From Plasmodium malariae (taxonomy: Eukaryota; Apicomplexa; Aconoidasida; Haemosporida; Plasmodiidae): a stretch of 64,000 bases of DNA. Below, one piece after another: positions 1-13,600 of the stretch (positions are counted from its first letter, which is position 1; each line of letters opens with the position of its first letter). Both the position numbers and the translations under genes were made by a program. The notes under the pieces were generated by a model, which was not told the DNA's origin, made no database searches, and was given only the letters and a program-made list of their open reading frames with translations. The stretch spans positions 707,001 to 771,000 of the forward strand of contig NC_041782.1 in NCBI RefSeq assembly GCF_900090045.1, given 5' to 3'.

Positions 1-1227
1 TGCTGCTTTACAATATTTTAAAACAAAATTTCCAATAACATATTTTAAAGCTGCTTAATACGCATAGAGAGTTCTAAATACATGTAATACTACTTTAATA
101 TTTAATATTTTATTGTTCATTTAACACCCCATCATAGAAAAGTACCTTTTTATTTTATCTACTTTATTTTATTTAACTTTATTTTACCCATACTTTATTT
201 TAATTTATTTTTTTTTTTCTACTTTTCACTATTTTCTACATTTTTTTTATCATATTTTTACTGCTTTTCGGAGTTTTCAATTTGCAATTTTTTAACTATT
301 ACATGAATGTATGCATTTTGATGCAGCAGGAATGGATACCTTTCGTTAAAATGTAAACATAATATTCTCGTTCGTGTAATATATACATATATGCATATAT
401 ATACATATGTAGTAATAGTATTCATGAGATGATATTATTTTTCACGCTATATTATGTGTGCGTTACTTTATTTCGCTTAAATATGGCGTCAGAACAAATC
501 GGTATTATTTATACAACAATTAATTATGTTATAATAAAGTATGTTGTTTAATCATGTCCGTTTCTTCAAATTTTTTATTTCTGTATCGTTTGGGGAAATT
601 AAGATGTGGAACAAATGCGTTTCTTATTCTTTTCTTTTTTTTTTATTTATGTATATTTTTAGTTAGAGCCTTCTTTTTAATATTTTTATTTTATTTTACT
701 TTTTTTTTTTTTTTGAACTTGAACATATTTTAAACTTATTTTTTTATGCATGCAAATTTGTTGTACTAATGGAAAATAAACAAAAATTAACAAAAATAAA
801 CAAAAAAAAACAAAAATAAACAAAAATAAACAAAAAAATGGAACAGTTGAATTAATAATCAATTGGATAAATGAAATAAAGGCAGAACAAAGCACATCGT
901 GAAAGTTCAGTTCATCTATCCTCCATACCCATTTGAATGTGTCATATTAAAATCCTTTTATTATACAAAGTTTTTCCTTTTTCTGTAGCATACTTGTGGT
1001 ATTATAATAAGCACTATATATATACAACTTATATATATATATGTTTTTATAGCATAACTTTTAAATATTCACTCTTTCTTGCACATATATTAAAAAATGA
1101 AAAAAAGAAAACAAGAACATATAAAATACTTTAAGACGAGGATATAGCAGAATTAAACTTGCACCCCTCTTTTCCAAGCACTAAAAGTCATGCAAATAAA
1201 AAGTACACGCCTTTTCGCTTACATATG

Positions 1228-1263
<36 letters not shown>

Positions 1264-2865
1264 CTGTATATACCTACTTTAGGCAAATTTTTTAAAGTTA
1301 CTCTCTGTTTTTTTTTTACTATATATCACAAAAGATAGTTATTTTTGCTTGATTAAGAAAAATGATTAATCCTTATAGTTTACAACTATACATACCATAT
1401 TACGTTATTTTTTTACCCTCCTCGGACCTTCATATAGTAGCATAAGGAAAAATATTTTTTTCCATGAAATGCAAAACTTGAAAATTTTGTATATAAAATT
1501 TTACTTCACATTTTAAACATATGTTCGATTAATTGCTTATTTTTAAAAAAGATAGTAGCAATTGAGATATTACCATATTTAACTTATAATTTAATTATAT
1601 ATACTTCAACATTTTTAATTTTTAATTTATTTTTTTTTGTTCCTTTTTTTTTATAGCGCACAATTTTTAGGTTAGAATAAAATTCTTCTCATAAACGGAA
1701 AATAAAAAAAAAATAAACAAAAACTTAAAAAAAAAAAACAAAAACAAAAAAAAAAATAAACAAAAACATGAAAAAAAATAAACAAAAACATGAAAAAAAA
1801 TAAACAAAAACATGAAAAAAAAATAAACAAAAACATGAAAAAAATAAACAAAAACATGAAAAAAAATAAACAAAAACATGAAAAAAAATAAACAAAAACA
1901 TGAAAAAAAATATAGATAAACTAAATAATAATAACAAACATAAAAACAAAATTGTAGAAAATTTTTTAACATATACGGTACTGTACATATTATATACGTT
2001 TATATTACTTTTTTATCATCTCTTTAATTTGACAAGTTTTTGTTGGTATACTTTTCAAATGGTAAAAAAAATTGCTTTTGTTTTTATATATATAATATTA
2101 TGTATGTGAGTATATTTATATATATACTTATGTATATGTAATGTATATATATTTATATATACATAATTAACTCCTGATGATAGCTTCACAATAAAAATTA
2201 AAATTATTCTTATTTAGTAACATGATAAATGATTAATAAGGGAAATAAAGTTATAATATACAAGAGAGCAGTTAAATTTTCTTAATGCTTATACTCGTTT
2301 TTTTTTATGCATGTAATATATAACATATAAAAATATATATCATCCTTGAAAACTGCTTTACTTTTTTTCCTCTTTATTATTTTTTTTTTTTTCTGTATAT
2401 TGAACTTTTGTCATTTTCGCCTCTTTTTTTTTTTTTTTTTTATATATACAATTTTATGTTAACATTATATTTTAACTTTTTAATTTAAAATTTTTTTGTA
2501 TTAAAAACTCTTATAATATTTTATATGCATTAAGATCTCGTATATTATATATTTATAACATTGAAAATAATTTAAAGAGGGATAATTTATGAAATCACAT
2601 TCCTTTAGCCTCTTTTTCGTACCTTTTATTCTTATAATATATGTTATATTACGTATACTTACATATGTATGTATAAAAATATATATATATACATATATAT
2701 GTATATATACATATGTATACTTGTATATATATTAAAAGATGAGGTAAAGAAAAGATTATTTCTTGAAATATTTAAAAATATATGTGATTTTTTCTTTTAC
2801 TTTTGTGTGTATTTAATGGATTAATTGAATATTTTTAAGTTTATTTTTTTTTTATATATATATAA

Positions 2866-2896
<31 letters not shown>

Positions 2897-3683
2897 TGTA
2901 TATAAACATAAATATATGCAATTATATTAAAGTTTTAATCATCTTTATAATTGGGCTATTTTAAAATTGCATTAAAAAAACAGACGTATTTATCCTTGTT
3001 GGTCTACGAAATATTTATTTATAACATTTTTATATTAATATTTGTACATATATATATAATGTATTTATGCATATATGTACAGAACTGAGAGAAAAATATC
3101 CCCCCGTTGTACTGTTCGCATTTGTAAAATATGAGAATGTGCTAATCTGCTGATTAGACGAGGACTTCGTCGTTGTTTTATATAATTATATATATATTTT
3201 TTTTTTTTTCTTATGTATATATATATATTTATTTATTTATTAAAAAACTAGTATAAAAAAAAAAAACATGTGTTACCATTTTTAATGTATTGTCGCAGTA
3301 GAACATTTCTCGTTCGCAGTTTTTATTTTTTTTTCCCCGTTTTTTACTATATACATACTTATATATGTACATATACATATATATATATATATATATATAT
3401 GTGCTTATGTATACCGGTTTATATATATATTATGTATACATACATGTAGAATTATTTGCATGTAACTGTATATATAATAATATGTGCAATTATATATGAA
3501 ATGTTATATGAACAGTTATATACGTGCATGAATATGTATGTATGTACATATATATGAATATGTATAAATATATATATATGTGTATATATATATATGTATA
3601 CCGCATTCATATATATAAATGAGTGTGCGTGGTAACATACGTAGGAACACGTATTAGAACATTCCTAAGTGTTATGCATTTAT
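1..3683. other. Intergenic region upstream of PHD1
   Basis: No convincing gene. It consists of A+T-rich DNA with poly(T) tracts and (TA)n runs (1230-1258, 3375-3400), a (GTAT)n microsatellite near 2870-2902, and a seven-copy A-rich minisatellite at 1751-1910. Open frames here translate to Phe/Leu/Ile/Tyr runs created by poly(T) and are not credible. The only compositionally distinct piece is a small G+C-richer island with two adjacent inverted repeats at 3142-3171. The last kilobase is the likely 5' UTR/promoter of PHD1. Confidence 0.8.
1751..1910. repeat. A-rich minisatellite, about 21-22 bp unit
   Basis: Seven near-identical copies of a unit of the form ACAAAAACATG followed by a variable A run and TAA. 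Copies differ only in A-run length, as expected from slippage. A related ACAAAAATAA array lies at 780-840. It produces long antisense open frames, which are artefacts. Confidence 0.9.
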
Positions 3684-6600
3684 ATGATGGATAGAGGTAG
3701 AACCAATGCAAGACGAAATAACGATGTGATGAATGCCTTGAGGGAAGGAAATGTGAAAAATGATAATCTAGATGATCATCAATTTTGGACTAATATTGAT
3801 AATCAGTATTTTTCGAATTTTGATCGAAGATTAATTTCAGCTTTTGAAGATCATATAAAATGCACAGATTATATATGTAACAAAATAAAAAAGAAAAAAA
3901 TTAACAAAAAATTATTTCAAAGTATTAACTGTTATAAAAGTACAGTAAAAATAAAATTAAACGCAAATGAGAAAAATGGACTCACGAGTATTTCGGATTA
4001 CCGTTCGCATAATAAACATAGCCTTTTTAGAAATATAGAGCAGGATAGAAAATATGAAAGCTGTAATAATAGTGGCGTTAACAACAGAGGAGTTAACAAT
4101 GGCGGCGACAATAACAACAGTAATAACAGTAACCTCCGTAACAGCAGCAATAATAATGGCCATATTGGAAATTTGTTGCAAGATATTAAAAAAAATATGA
4201 AAAATGATGAGACGTTGTTGGACGCAAGTAATAATAAATATAATCCAAACGAAATTGATAGAAGAATAATTAACAGTGAGAAAAGTTCAGTAACAATGGA
4301 TGATAGAAAAAGTATAATAGAATTTATGCCAATGGCAAAAAATGAATTATTACTTAATACATTACATCATTTAAATTTAAGAAATGAACATCCAGCAAAT
4401 TATTCTTTTAATGTTAATAAAAATTTAAATTTTTTTCATATGAATAATAAAGATGAAAAATTAAGCCAAAGAATCTATCACCAGATGTATAATAGTAACA
4501 GTAATTATAACAACATTGATAGTAATGCGCTCGAAAGTATGAAAATTAGAAACATCAGTAATATTGAATATATAGAGTACATGAATAGAGGCTTTAACAA
4601 TGTTAGCGACCTTAGCCATGTTAGTGGCTTTAATAATGTTAGTGGCTTCAATAATGTTAGCGGCTTTAATAATACTGGTGGCTTCAATAATGTTGGTGGC
4701 TTTAACACTGTTAATAGATTTAACAATGTTGGCAATATTAACAATTCTAGCGGTTTCAATACTGTTGGCGGTTTTTATAGCGCTAGGGGCTTCAGCAATT
4801 CTAGAGGCTTTAACAATTACAACCTCAACGATTTTAACCACATTAACAGCTTGAACAATCCTTTTATGAATACTTGTGATGACACAAATAATCTGAACAA
4901 TACTGGTAATTTAAAATACCCAAATGTATATGTTAACAACATAATAAATCGAAATAATACGATCAGTCCACATATAAATTTTAGTAATAACAATGTATTA
5001 AATAATACTATGAACAAGAATAATCTCAAAGGCAATAATGCTCTTGTTGAATGTAAAAAAAAAAAGAAGAGTGATGTATCTAATGATGCATCTTCAACTC
5101 GAAGTGGAGTAACAAATGTTATTGCCACCATAAACGAGGGAAAAATAAACAAAGCAAAGAATAACAACGATATTAAAGAACACGGTGAAGATAAACCTAT
5201 AATGGAATCGAACAATTCAACTAAGTTGAATGAGTCAAAAGGAGAATTTAACGGTAAATATATTAACGTTTGTAATATTACGTCCGGAACTAATAATAAC
5301 AGTGTAGGCAATACAAATATTAGTGCAGTTGGTAATACCATCAACTGCAACGTTGGCAGCAACGTCAGCGGTAATGTTAGCGACAATGTCAGCGGCAAAG
5401 ATTCTAGCGGATGCAAAAATGAAACAGGTGCTTTAGGAAACAAATTAAACAGCACGAACAAACCCGGTATCTTAGTTAACAATTCATTAAGTAGGGATCC
5501 CTATGCGTCTATAAATTGTAACGAGTTAGGAGATTACATGAAAAGTCAAGTTACTACTTATAATTCAAATAATTTTTGTGAAGCGGTCAATATCAGTTAT
5601 GACGTTATGAATAATGGTAGTAATAATATTGGTCTTTTTTCCAATGCTGGCAATTTTTGCAGTGTAGATCATTTTGGAAATATTGATCATGTTACTAATT
5701 TTGGTAGTACCTCCATCCCTAGTCGTAATAGCTGTTTCAATAACATTACTAATGGTAATAACATTAATAATATTAATAGTAGTAATAATACTATTAGGAG
5801 CAATAATATCTCCTTTAACAAATCCAACCCGAACTTCAGTAGTAACAGTCACCCGCATCTGAGCAATGTTTCTGATCGTAAGTTGAACAAACAGATGAAT
5901 ATGTACCCTAGTGAGATGAACGATTTGAATCAAACCATATTTTTTTCGCAAAATGGGGATTCCGAGGTGTACTTAGATTGTAAGGGAAGCCCAAACAAAA
6001 GAAGTAGTAATAGAAGTGGTAGAAGTAGGAGTAGAAGTAGCAAAAATGACAACACCACTAACGGGAACAGCGTGAATAACAATCGCAGTAGCAGTGATCG
6101 TAATAGTAACGTTCGAAGTAGCAGAATTCGTAGTGATATTGGTGGCTATATGTACAAAAAGGAAGAAGGGGAAGATGGGGAAGACCTCCCCTATATAGTC
6201 GCTAATATGCAAAATAGGAAAAATATTTTAAATTTTGAAAAGTTTTGCATGAACAACAACTTTAGCAATGGAACAGTCCATCCCTATCATCCATTTTTTT
6301 CTTTTAACAACGTGAATAATAAATATGACCTTCAAAATTATAACCCACAAAATTACCATTTTCCTGGTAATAATATTTATAATAATAGTAATAGTAATAG
6401 TAATAATAATAGTAATAGTAATAATAATAGTAATAGTAATAATAATAGTAATAGTAATATTAACAGAAGTAGTAATAGAAATAATAACACAAATCAGATG
6501 CACTTGAACAACGAAATGGCAAATTACAAAAATGAATTGTGGTATATTAATAAACATCTCATGTTACAAAATACACAGTTGTATGGAAAGGACATATACA

Positions 6601-7583
6601 ATACTCAGGATATGATAAATAATTATGAAAACATGTTGTTACATGATGACATGAACAACAGTGATGTTAATAATAATTCGTCATCTAACCCAAAAAACCA
6701 AAATCCATCTTCGAAAAAAAAGAAAGAGGGAAAGATGAAAAAAAATTTAGAATATGATGATAATTATAAATGTCATTTGGATAAGTTTAATTCAAGGGCA
6801 AACAGAAATACTAAGCAAGATAACGGTTTTTTTAACCCCTTTTTGAACAAAAAATATGATGGTATTGGTAAACTTCCCTATATACAGAATAAACCTGTAC
6901 CAAGTGGTTTTCATATTTCTATTTATATTCCTAAGAATTATGATTTTAAACCAAAGATAGTAAACAACCAAGATAATAACCATGTTAAGAGTAGTATTAG
7001 AAGTAGTAGTTGTAGTAACAGTAGTAGTAATAATAACAATAATATTTCAAGTGGCGGAAATACATATGAAAACAATATGAGATGCAATGATAATAACACT
7101 TGTTATAGCCATAATGAAAATGTAACCCATGATAGCTGCTCTGAGGAAAGGGAACAAACATTCAATGAAGAAGACGATATGCATGAAAAAGAAATGTTAG
7201 CAAAACTGTTGACAGAAATTACTTTTGGTGATAAAAGAAATATTCTGAACCCTAAAATGTCTACGGAGGATAAAGAAAAGTGTTATAAGGTAATTTTAGA
7301 TGAACTCAAAAATTACAATTCGTTGCCAATAATTTTAGGCAATATTTTACCCTATTGGAAAGAGCAAAAGAATAAAAATCTCCTGTACAAAGTAAGAAAC
7401 TTGAAGCTGAGCAATTCTAAATCTAGATATATACACATAAAAAATATAAATAAACAATTAGCATGCAAAAAGGTTAAGACCAAAAAGAAAAGTTTGAATA
7501 TTCTTAATGAGCAAAATAGGAAACTAAGGAAAAAAAAAAAAAAAAAAAAAAAAAAATATTGCTCACTGATGTTGATTATGTAG
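3684..7583 (+). CDS. PHD1: PHD-finger protein PHD1, N-terminal part (before A-tract frame change)
   Basis: About 1300 codons of asparagine- and serine-rich sequence. I take the ATG at 3684 (or 3687, giving MMDRGRTNAR) as the start; the frame opens with GTG at 3669, which is not a usual start. There is a degenerate GFNNVS/GFNNVG repeat (4590-4830) and an NSNS tract (6385-6460). A better-conserved lysine-rich segment with few insertions follows (about 7150-7530). The frame then reads through 27 consecutive A (7530-7556) as polylysine and stops eight codons later at 7583. The downstream 3267-codon frame lacks any ATG for its first 300 bases, so I infer both parts are one gene. No zinc finger lies in this part. 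Function alone: unknown N-terminal extension of a chromatin protein. Confidence 0.8.
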   Translation: MMDRGRTNARRNNDVMNALREGNVKNDNLDDHQFWTNIDNQYFSNFDRRLISAFEDHIKCTDYICNKIKKKKINKKLFQSINCYKSTVKIKLNANEKNGLTSISDYRSHNKHSLFRNIEQDRKYESCNNSGVNNRGVNNGGDNNNSNNSNLRNSSNNNGHIGNLLQDIKKNMKNDETLLDASNNKYNPNEIDRRIINSEKSSVTMDDRKSIIEFMPMAKNELLLNTLHHLNLRNEHPANYSFNVNKNLNFFHMNNKDEKLSQRIYHQMYNSNSNYNNIDSNALESMKIRNISNIEYIEYMNRGFNNVSDLSHVSGFNNVSGFNNVSGFNNTGGFNNVGGFNTVNRFNNVGNINNSSGFNTVGGFYSARGFSNSRGFNNYNLNDFNHINSLNNPFMNTCDDTNNLNNTGNLKYPNVYVNNIINRNNTISPHINFSNNNVLNNTMNKNNLKGNNALVECKKKKKSDVSNDASSTRSGVTNVIATINEGKINKAKNNNDIKEHGEDKPIMESNNSTKLNESKGEFNGKYINVCNITSGTNNNSVGNTNISAVGNTINCNVGSNVSGNVSDNVSGKDSSGCKNETGALGNKLNSTNKPGILVNNSLSRDPYASINCNELGDYMKSQVTTYNSNNFCEAVNISYDVMNNGSNNIGLFSNAGNFCSVDHFGNIDHVTNFGSTSIPSRNSCFNNITNGNNINNINSSNNTIRSNNISFNKSNPNFSSNSHPHLSNVSDRKLNKQMNMYPSEMNDLNQTIFFSQNGDSEVYLDCKGSPNKRSSNRSGRSRSRSSKNDNTTNGNSVNNNRSSSDRNSNVRSSRIRSDIGGYMYKKEEGEDGEDLPYIVANMQNRKNILNFEKFCMNNNFSNGTVHPYHPFFSFNNVNNKYDLQNYNPQNYHFPGNNIYNNSNSNSNNNSNSNNNSNSNNNSNSNINRSSNRNNNTNQMHLNNEMANYKNELWYINKHLMLQNTQLYGKDIYNTQDMINNYENMLLHDDMNNSDVNNNSSSNPKNQNPSSKKKKEGKMKKNLEYDDNYKCHLDKFNSRANRNTKQDNGFFNPFLNKKYDGIGKLPYIQNKPVPSGFHISIYIPKNYDFKPKIVNNQDNNHVKSSIRSSSCSNSSSNNNNNISSGGNTYENNMRCNDNNTCYSHNENVTHDSCSEEREQTFNEEDDMHEKEMLAKLLTEITFGDKRNILNPKMSTEDKEKCYKVILDELKNYNSLPIILGNILPYWKEQKNKNLLYKVRNLKLSNSKSRYIHIKNINKQLACKKVKTKKKSLNILNEQNRKLRKKKKKKKKKYCSLMLIM
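7530..7556 (+). other. 27-base A tract marking a frame change within PHD1
   Basis: A single uninterrupted A run joins the two overlapping PHD1 frames. Upstream codons start at positions divisible by 3; downstream codons are shifted back by one. One extra A (28) or two fewer (25) would fuse the frames, equivalent to a -1 ribosomal slip. Sequencing or assembly miscount of the homopolymer is the simplest explanation. Confidence 0.85.
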
Positions 7584-10500
7584 TACCATCAAAACAAAAA
7601 GTACAAAAGATAGAGGTAATCGTAGAGGAGAAGAACAATAAAACAGATGAAGCACGTAAAGAGGAGGAACAAATTGTAAAAGAAGTAGATAATCTAAATA
7701 AAACCGATGATAAATTTACGGGGGACAGTTATGTCTTCAATGTCAATGGAAATAGCTCAGAACTGACAGTTGCTGAATCGAAAAAAGTGAATAATGAAAG
7801 GAAGGTAGATGGACTTGCTAATAATTTGGGCATTGGACACGTAAGGGAAGAACTGAACGAAGTGAAAATGAATGAAGTGGAAGAAGCGAATGAAGTGGAA
7901 GAAGCGAATGAAGCGAAAGAAGCGAATGAAGCGAAAGAAGCGAATGAAGCGAAAGAAGCGAAAGAAGGGATAGAAGCGTTAGAAGCGACAGAAGTGAAAG
8001 AAACAAAAGAAGCGACAGAAGTGAAAGAAACGAAAGAGGTGAGAAGGTCAGATTTTTTCAACTCAGAAAAAGACCAAATGTTGCAGTTAGAGTTAAGTGA
8101 AGAAATAAGAATAGGAACACAACAACAAAAGAGCACACTTGGAAGTTCCCTAAATGATAGAACGAATAATCAATTGGATGAAAAAAGTAATCAACATCGT
8201 CCAATGGACATGTGTGAAAAGAACGTATCTGCTTTGTACATAGTGAAGGGGGAAGAAGTGCATAAAGATGATACAAAAGGTATGCAGAGTAGTGAAGGGG
8301 GGAGGAAAAAAGATTTACAAAAAGAAGAAAAATCTATGAACAATATAGATGATAATAAGAACAAAAATCAAATATTCACTGATGAAGCAAAGGACATTGA
8401 TGGGAAGAAAAAACATCTAAGTGTTTACAAAGAAAATCAAAGAAATGAGAAATATGACAAAAAATTATTTTTAAAAAAACAAAGTCAGTTTTATAAATTT
8501 CATTACTTAAAGAATTTTAAATTTGCTATTCCGAACAAAGCAACTATCCCCTTTAATAATTCCATTTTTTCCTTACAAAGAAATCAATATAAATCAAATG
8601 TGTATTTTGAGTTTATACTGACAAATATTAACCTAGGTAGATATAGAAGGAATATTCTGAACGTAAATTACAATAGTTGTAACTCAATTACGAAGAATAG
8701 GACACATATGCATTGTATAAATTTTAATAAGTTAAAAAATCATAAGAGGAAAAATGGTAAAAGGGATAATAATGCATTGATATCAGGTGATATGTCGTCT
8801 CCTGTACATAATCCAATGCTTAGCCCTGTACATAATCCAATGCTTAGCCCTGTACATAATCCAATGCTTAGCCCTGTACATAATCCAATGCTTAGCCCTG
8901 TGCATAATCCAATGCTTAGCCCTGTGCATAATCCAATGCTTAGCCCTGTACATAATCCAATGCTTAGCCCTGTACATAATCCAATGCTTAGCCCTGTACA
9001 TAATCCAATGCTTAGCCCTGTGCATAATCCAATGCTTAACCCTGTACATAATCCAATGCTTAACCCTGTACATAATCCAATGCTTAACCCTGTACATAAT
9101 CCAATGCTTAACGCTGCACATAATCCAATGATTAGCCCTGTACATAATTCATTGCTTAACCTTATGCATAATCCTCTGCATAACACTGTGCTTAAAGACA
9201 AGACGCACCAATCACCAGAACAGAACAGCAGCAATAATAATGATATGAATGGAGATGTAATTAAGGATATATCGAATATAGACTCTATTGCAATTGCTGT
9301 TGAAAAGGAAACTTCTGAAAATTTTACAGAGGATAGGAGCAGCAGTAAGAATATGAATGATTGTAATGGTGTTGATGATGGTAATACCACTAATTTTGCT
9401 AATGCCGCTAATTCCCATAACAGTGGTAATAATAATAGTAGGAACCTTACCGTGTATGTGCAGGGGAAGGAAAGCAAAACAAATGTTGATGACAAAAAGA
9501 AGCTGCTAAGTGTTGGAAGTATAACGAATACGGATAAAGTAAATATTAAGAATACAAATAATATTAAGAATATTAATAAAGAAATATGTGTTTTATTTTC
9601 TCGTTATGTACATAATATAAAAGAACAAAAAAAAATTATAAGAAAATTATTAGAAAATATAAAGAGCGAAAAAAAGAAACCATACCAATATTGGTATTCT
9701 GTGGAAGATAAGATGATTAACTTTTATATAAATGAATATCTAAAGAACAAATTAAATACAAAACATACATATACATTATCAAAACAAATAATAGACTTAT
9801 TAAAAATACGAATTCTAGTAAATAATAGTTCTCATTTGCCTAATAGTTGGACAGAAAAGGCTTTGTGTAATATTTGCAGTCAAGGAGAAGACTGGGAAGA
9901 TAATCCAATAGTATTTTGTGACTGTTGTTACACACCTATGCATTCCTTTTGTACAGGCTCGAAAAACATTAAAAACTATAATTTCGTAAGAAAAATTTCA
10001 AGCAAATCTGAATTAAATAACTCAGAAGAGGCTATAAACGAGAATATTAACAATGTCAATAATAATAATGGCAGTACTTATATGGGTAATCATAACAGTA
10101 GTAACTTTAGTGCATTGGGAAGTAGTACCAATAATAATAATAATAAAAACATCTCATCTAATACCAATAAGAAGAAGGTTTCAAAAAAGATCAACATTAA
10201 TATTATTAATTCGTTATTATCTGATAATTATATTAGCGTAAATTCCCCGTATAGCATTTTTAACTCCATAATAAAAGGAGTAAGTAATGACAGTAAATTG
10301 TTTGACAACGAAAAGTCAAATGAAATGAAGTATCAGTGGAAATGTGAGCTATTAGGAGATAACAATAGAGTACCAGACATTGCTAATGTAAACATTAGAT
10401 GTGATGGTAGTAATAACGATGGTAGTAGTAATGTTACCCCCCTGTACAACGGTAATGTGGAAAGCGAAGGAGAAACGACGAAGGAAGGTTACCTGAGAAA

Positions 10501-10667
10501 TAAAAAGTACGAACAGAACAAAAATGCGGATAAGTTCCATAACCCATATACGAATGAAGAAAATAAAAGCAGTGAACTAAAAGTTGAAAAATTAGTACAT
10601 GTAAAAAATGAACATGAGGAAGAAGAAGAACAAGAAGAACAAGAAGGACAAGGAGAACAAGAACAGC

Positions 10668-10698
<31 letters not shown>

Positions 10699-13600
10699 TG
10701 AACAGCAGCATGAACAGAATGAAGAATCGTATTACAAGGACATACGAAGCAATAGTACCGATAACATGATGAACAACAAAGGGGATGAAGAGGAAAAAAA
10801 CCCCTCTGCACATGTGCAAAACAATGTAAACAATAATGGCATAATTAATATAGATAAAATAAAAATAGATAATGAAGAAAATAATAATACAGAAAATACA
10901 AAAAATACAGATGAAGAACAGTGGATTTGCCCCTTGTGCTCATATTTAAGAAATCAAATTTTATTTATTGAAGATTCCACGGCTTTTAAAATTATTAGAC
11001 AGTTAAGTGGTCCGAGAAAAAAAAAAGATATTGATTTTTTAATAAAATCTTGTAATAATAATGAGCTCAATGGAAATTTTTTAAACGACGTTAAGAATGA
11101 ATTAATGTATTACACACCCCCAGAAGAGATTATCATCAATGGAACTACCATTAGCAGTAGTGGTAGTGGTTGTAGTAATATTGCTAATCATAATAATAGT
11201 AATGCTTTTTGCGATGCATCCAAATTCTTCTATAAATATAAGTCCATTTTGCTTCTGTTTGATGTAAATGTGGACATTGCATATTATAAGGAAAAACATA
11301 ATGTCGATATTAAAGATACACACGATTTTTTTGAAAATATAATTCTTAAAAATGCTGATAAGTTTAAATATAAAATTTTTTTCAATTCTATTGTTGTTAC
11401 AAAAAATACCAATTCTAATGATGAAAAGAATGACAACAAATTTATCATTGATAACTTGAAGATATTTCGTCAAGAATCCTTTTGCATTAATGAGAATTTA
11501 GAAGAGAGTGATATGGAAGAAGAACTAGAAAAGGAAAAAGAAGAAAAAAGTCGTAGAGGTAGAAGAGATAAGCAAAAGTTATATCAAGGAAGAATGGCCA
11601 AAAGAGAATTAAAAAGAAGAAATAAATTAAGAGCAAAAAAAGCGCATGGAGGAGTAGGCATTCAGAAGAATAACATGAATAGCAAGGATTCTAATAATGC
11701 TAATGTTGTTGTAAGAAAAAGAGGTAGACCACTTGGAAGCACAAAACTTAATAAGATTAAATTACTTAGTAGTATGGCAGGAAAGAATAACACAAAAAAT
11801 GAAAAAATATGTAACTCGTCATTATTTAATAACGACAGTAGCGTGAATAAACACATGAACGCAAATGCTGGAACCATCAATAACATGTACAGCAACAGCG
11901 GTAACAGTTGTGCGGTTAAAAGCGAAGTTAGTGGTTTTATGTGCAATAATAAGGAAGAGATAGATAACAAATTAAACATACGCGCATACGATAACATCAT
12001 GACGCGCAATAGCTCTGACCATTTCATTAATAATAATAATAATAATAACAATAATAACAATAATAACAATAGTTACAATAGTTACAATAATAATAGTAAT
12101 TGCAATTATAATGATCATAGTAGCATGTGTAACGTTTTTCTTAAGGACAGATCTTCCTTTTTTCAGAACGAATTAGAAGACAACCATAATAATAGCCTAC
12201 TTTTAAAATATAATTATAATAAAAATTTTTCTTTTGTTCTTAAAATACCTGTATGCTGCATATGTGAATTCGATTCGTTCTATTTAGGAGGAGGCCCTAT
12301 CAAAAGAACGAAGAAGAAAAATCAGTGGTGCCATATTCGTTGTGCATTAATAAGTAACTGTGTTATCAATGACAAAATAGAAATAAATAATAAAGACAAA
12401 ACGAAATATAAATGCTCCTTATGTTTACGAACAAATAATACAGGAATAATAAAATGTAACATAGCAGACTGTTATAAATATTATCATATATCTTGTGCTA
12501 CGTCATCCAATAAATATTTAATAGAATTAAATGATTCGAACAAACTAGTATTATTTTGTTCTAGCCATTCACAAAGAAAAGCTCCAACCGAAATTTTAAG
12601 AAAATATCAAATTCTTAGAGAAAAAGAATTTAATAAAAATAAATTAGAAGACAAATTGAATATGTCTAAACTATTTGATGCATATGTTTTACAGTCCTAT
12701 TTAAAAATAAGTGATTTGAAATTATTTAATTTATTATCCCTTTCATCCCAATCCATATTTGACAAATTCGTTTATTTTAATTATGATAAATATAATGAAA
12801 AAGCTAGAATTAATAACAATTTGGCTGTTTCTGAAGAATTTAATGACTTCACTCAGAATTTTGATCATGTGTTATTCAAACAACCAAATGATATTTTTTC
12901 CAATATGGTGGAAATTAACAAAGTGAAGAAAAAATATTCAATAGAAATCGGTGGTACCACCTCTATTGGGGGAGATAATATTATATTGGACTCCCAAGAA
13001 ACAAGCAAAAATGTTACTAGTGTAGGTGAAATTGAAAAAGAGGAAAGTGTAGCACGTGTGGAGGTGGAAGTACATAAAGAGAAAGAAGTACATAAAGAAA
13101 AGGAAGAAGTACATAAAGAAAAGGAAGAAGTGCATAAAGAAAAGGAAGAAGTACATAAAGAAAAGGAAGAAGTACATAAAGAAAAGGAAGAAGTGCATAA
13201 AGAGAAGGAAGAAGTACATAAAGAGAAGGAAGAAGTACATAAAGAGAAGGAAGAAGTACATAAAGAGAAGGAAGAAGTACATAAAGAGAAGGAAGAAGTA
13301 CATGATGATGAAGAGTCTGACAGGGAAGCGGAAAAGCTGTTCCACGAACTCGAAGAAAGAAACAAGAATAAAAACACACCAACAGATCTATTCGATATTG
13401 ACAAAATAAACAAAATTAGCAACACAAAATGTACCAATATAATAAGTATAAGTAGCTTTAAAAATATATATAATGAAAATTTATTAGATGAGGATTCGTT
13501 ACTAAAGTTACTAACATATGACTTCTTAAACATGCAGAAGGATTTACAAGAATTTAACAGTATTATTTTAAGTGATAAATATAAAAAGCTAAAAAATTTT

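Noticed and set aside
3120..3180. Hammerhead ribozyme suggested by CTGATTAGACGAGG and GACTTCGTC
   Set aside because: The required CTGATGA and GAAA core elements are absent.
8740..9495. Long antisense open frames over the PHD1 repeat (Gly-Leu-Cys-Thr repeats, HWIMYRA repeats)
   Set aside because: The 24-bp repeat lacks stops in every frame; they are shadows of the coding repeat.
13056..13409. KKRKKYIK-type plus-strand frame and antisense frames over the EVHKEKE array
   Set aside because: Period-21 repeat leaves all frames open; the real frame is PHD1.
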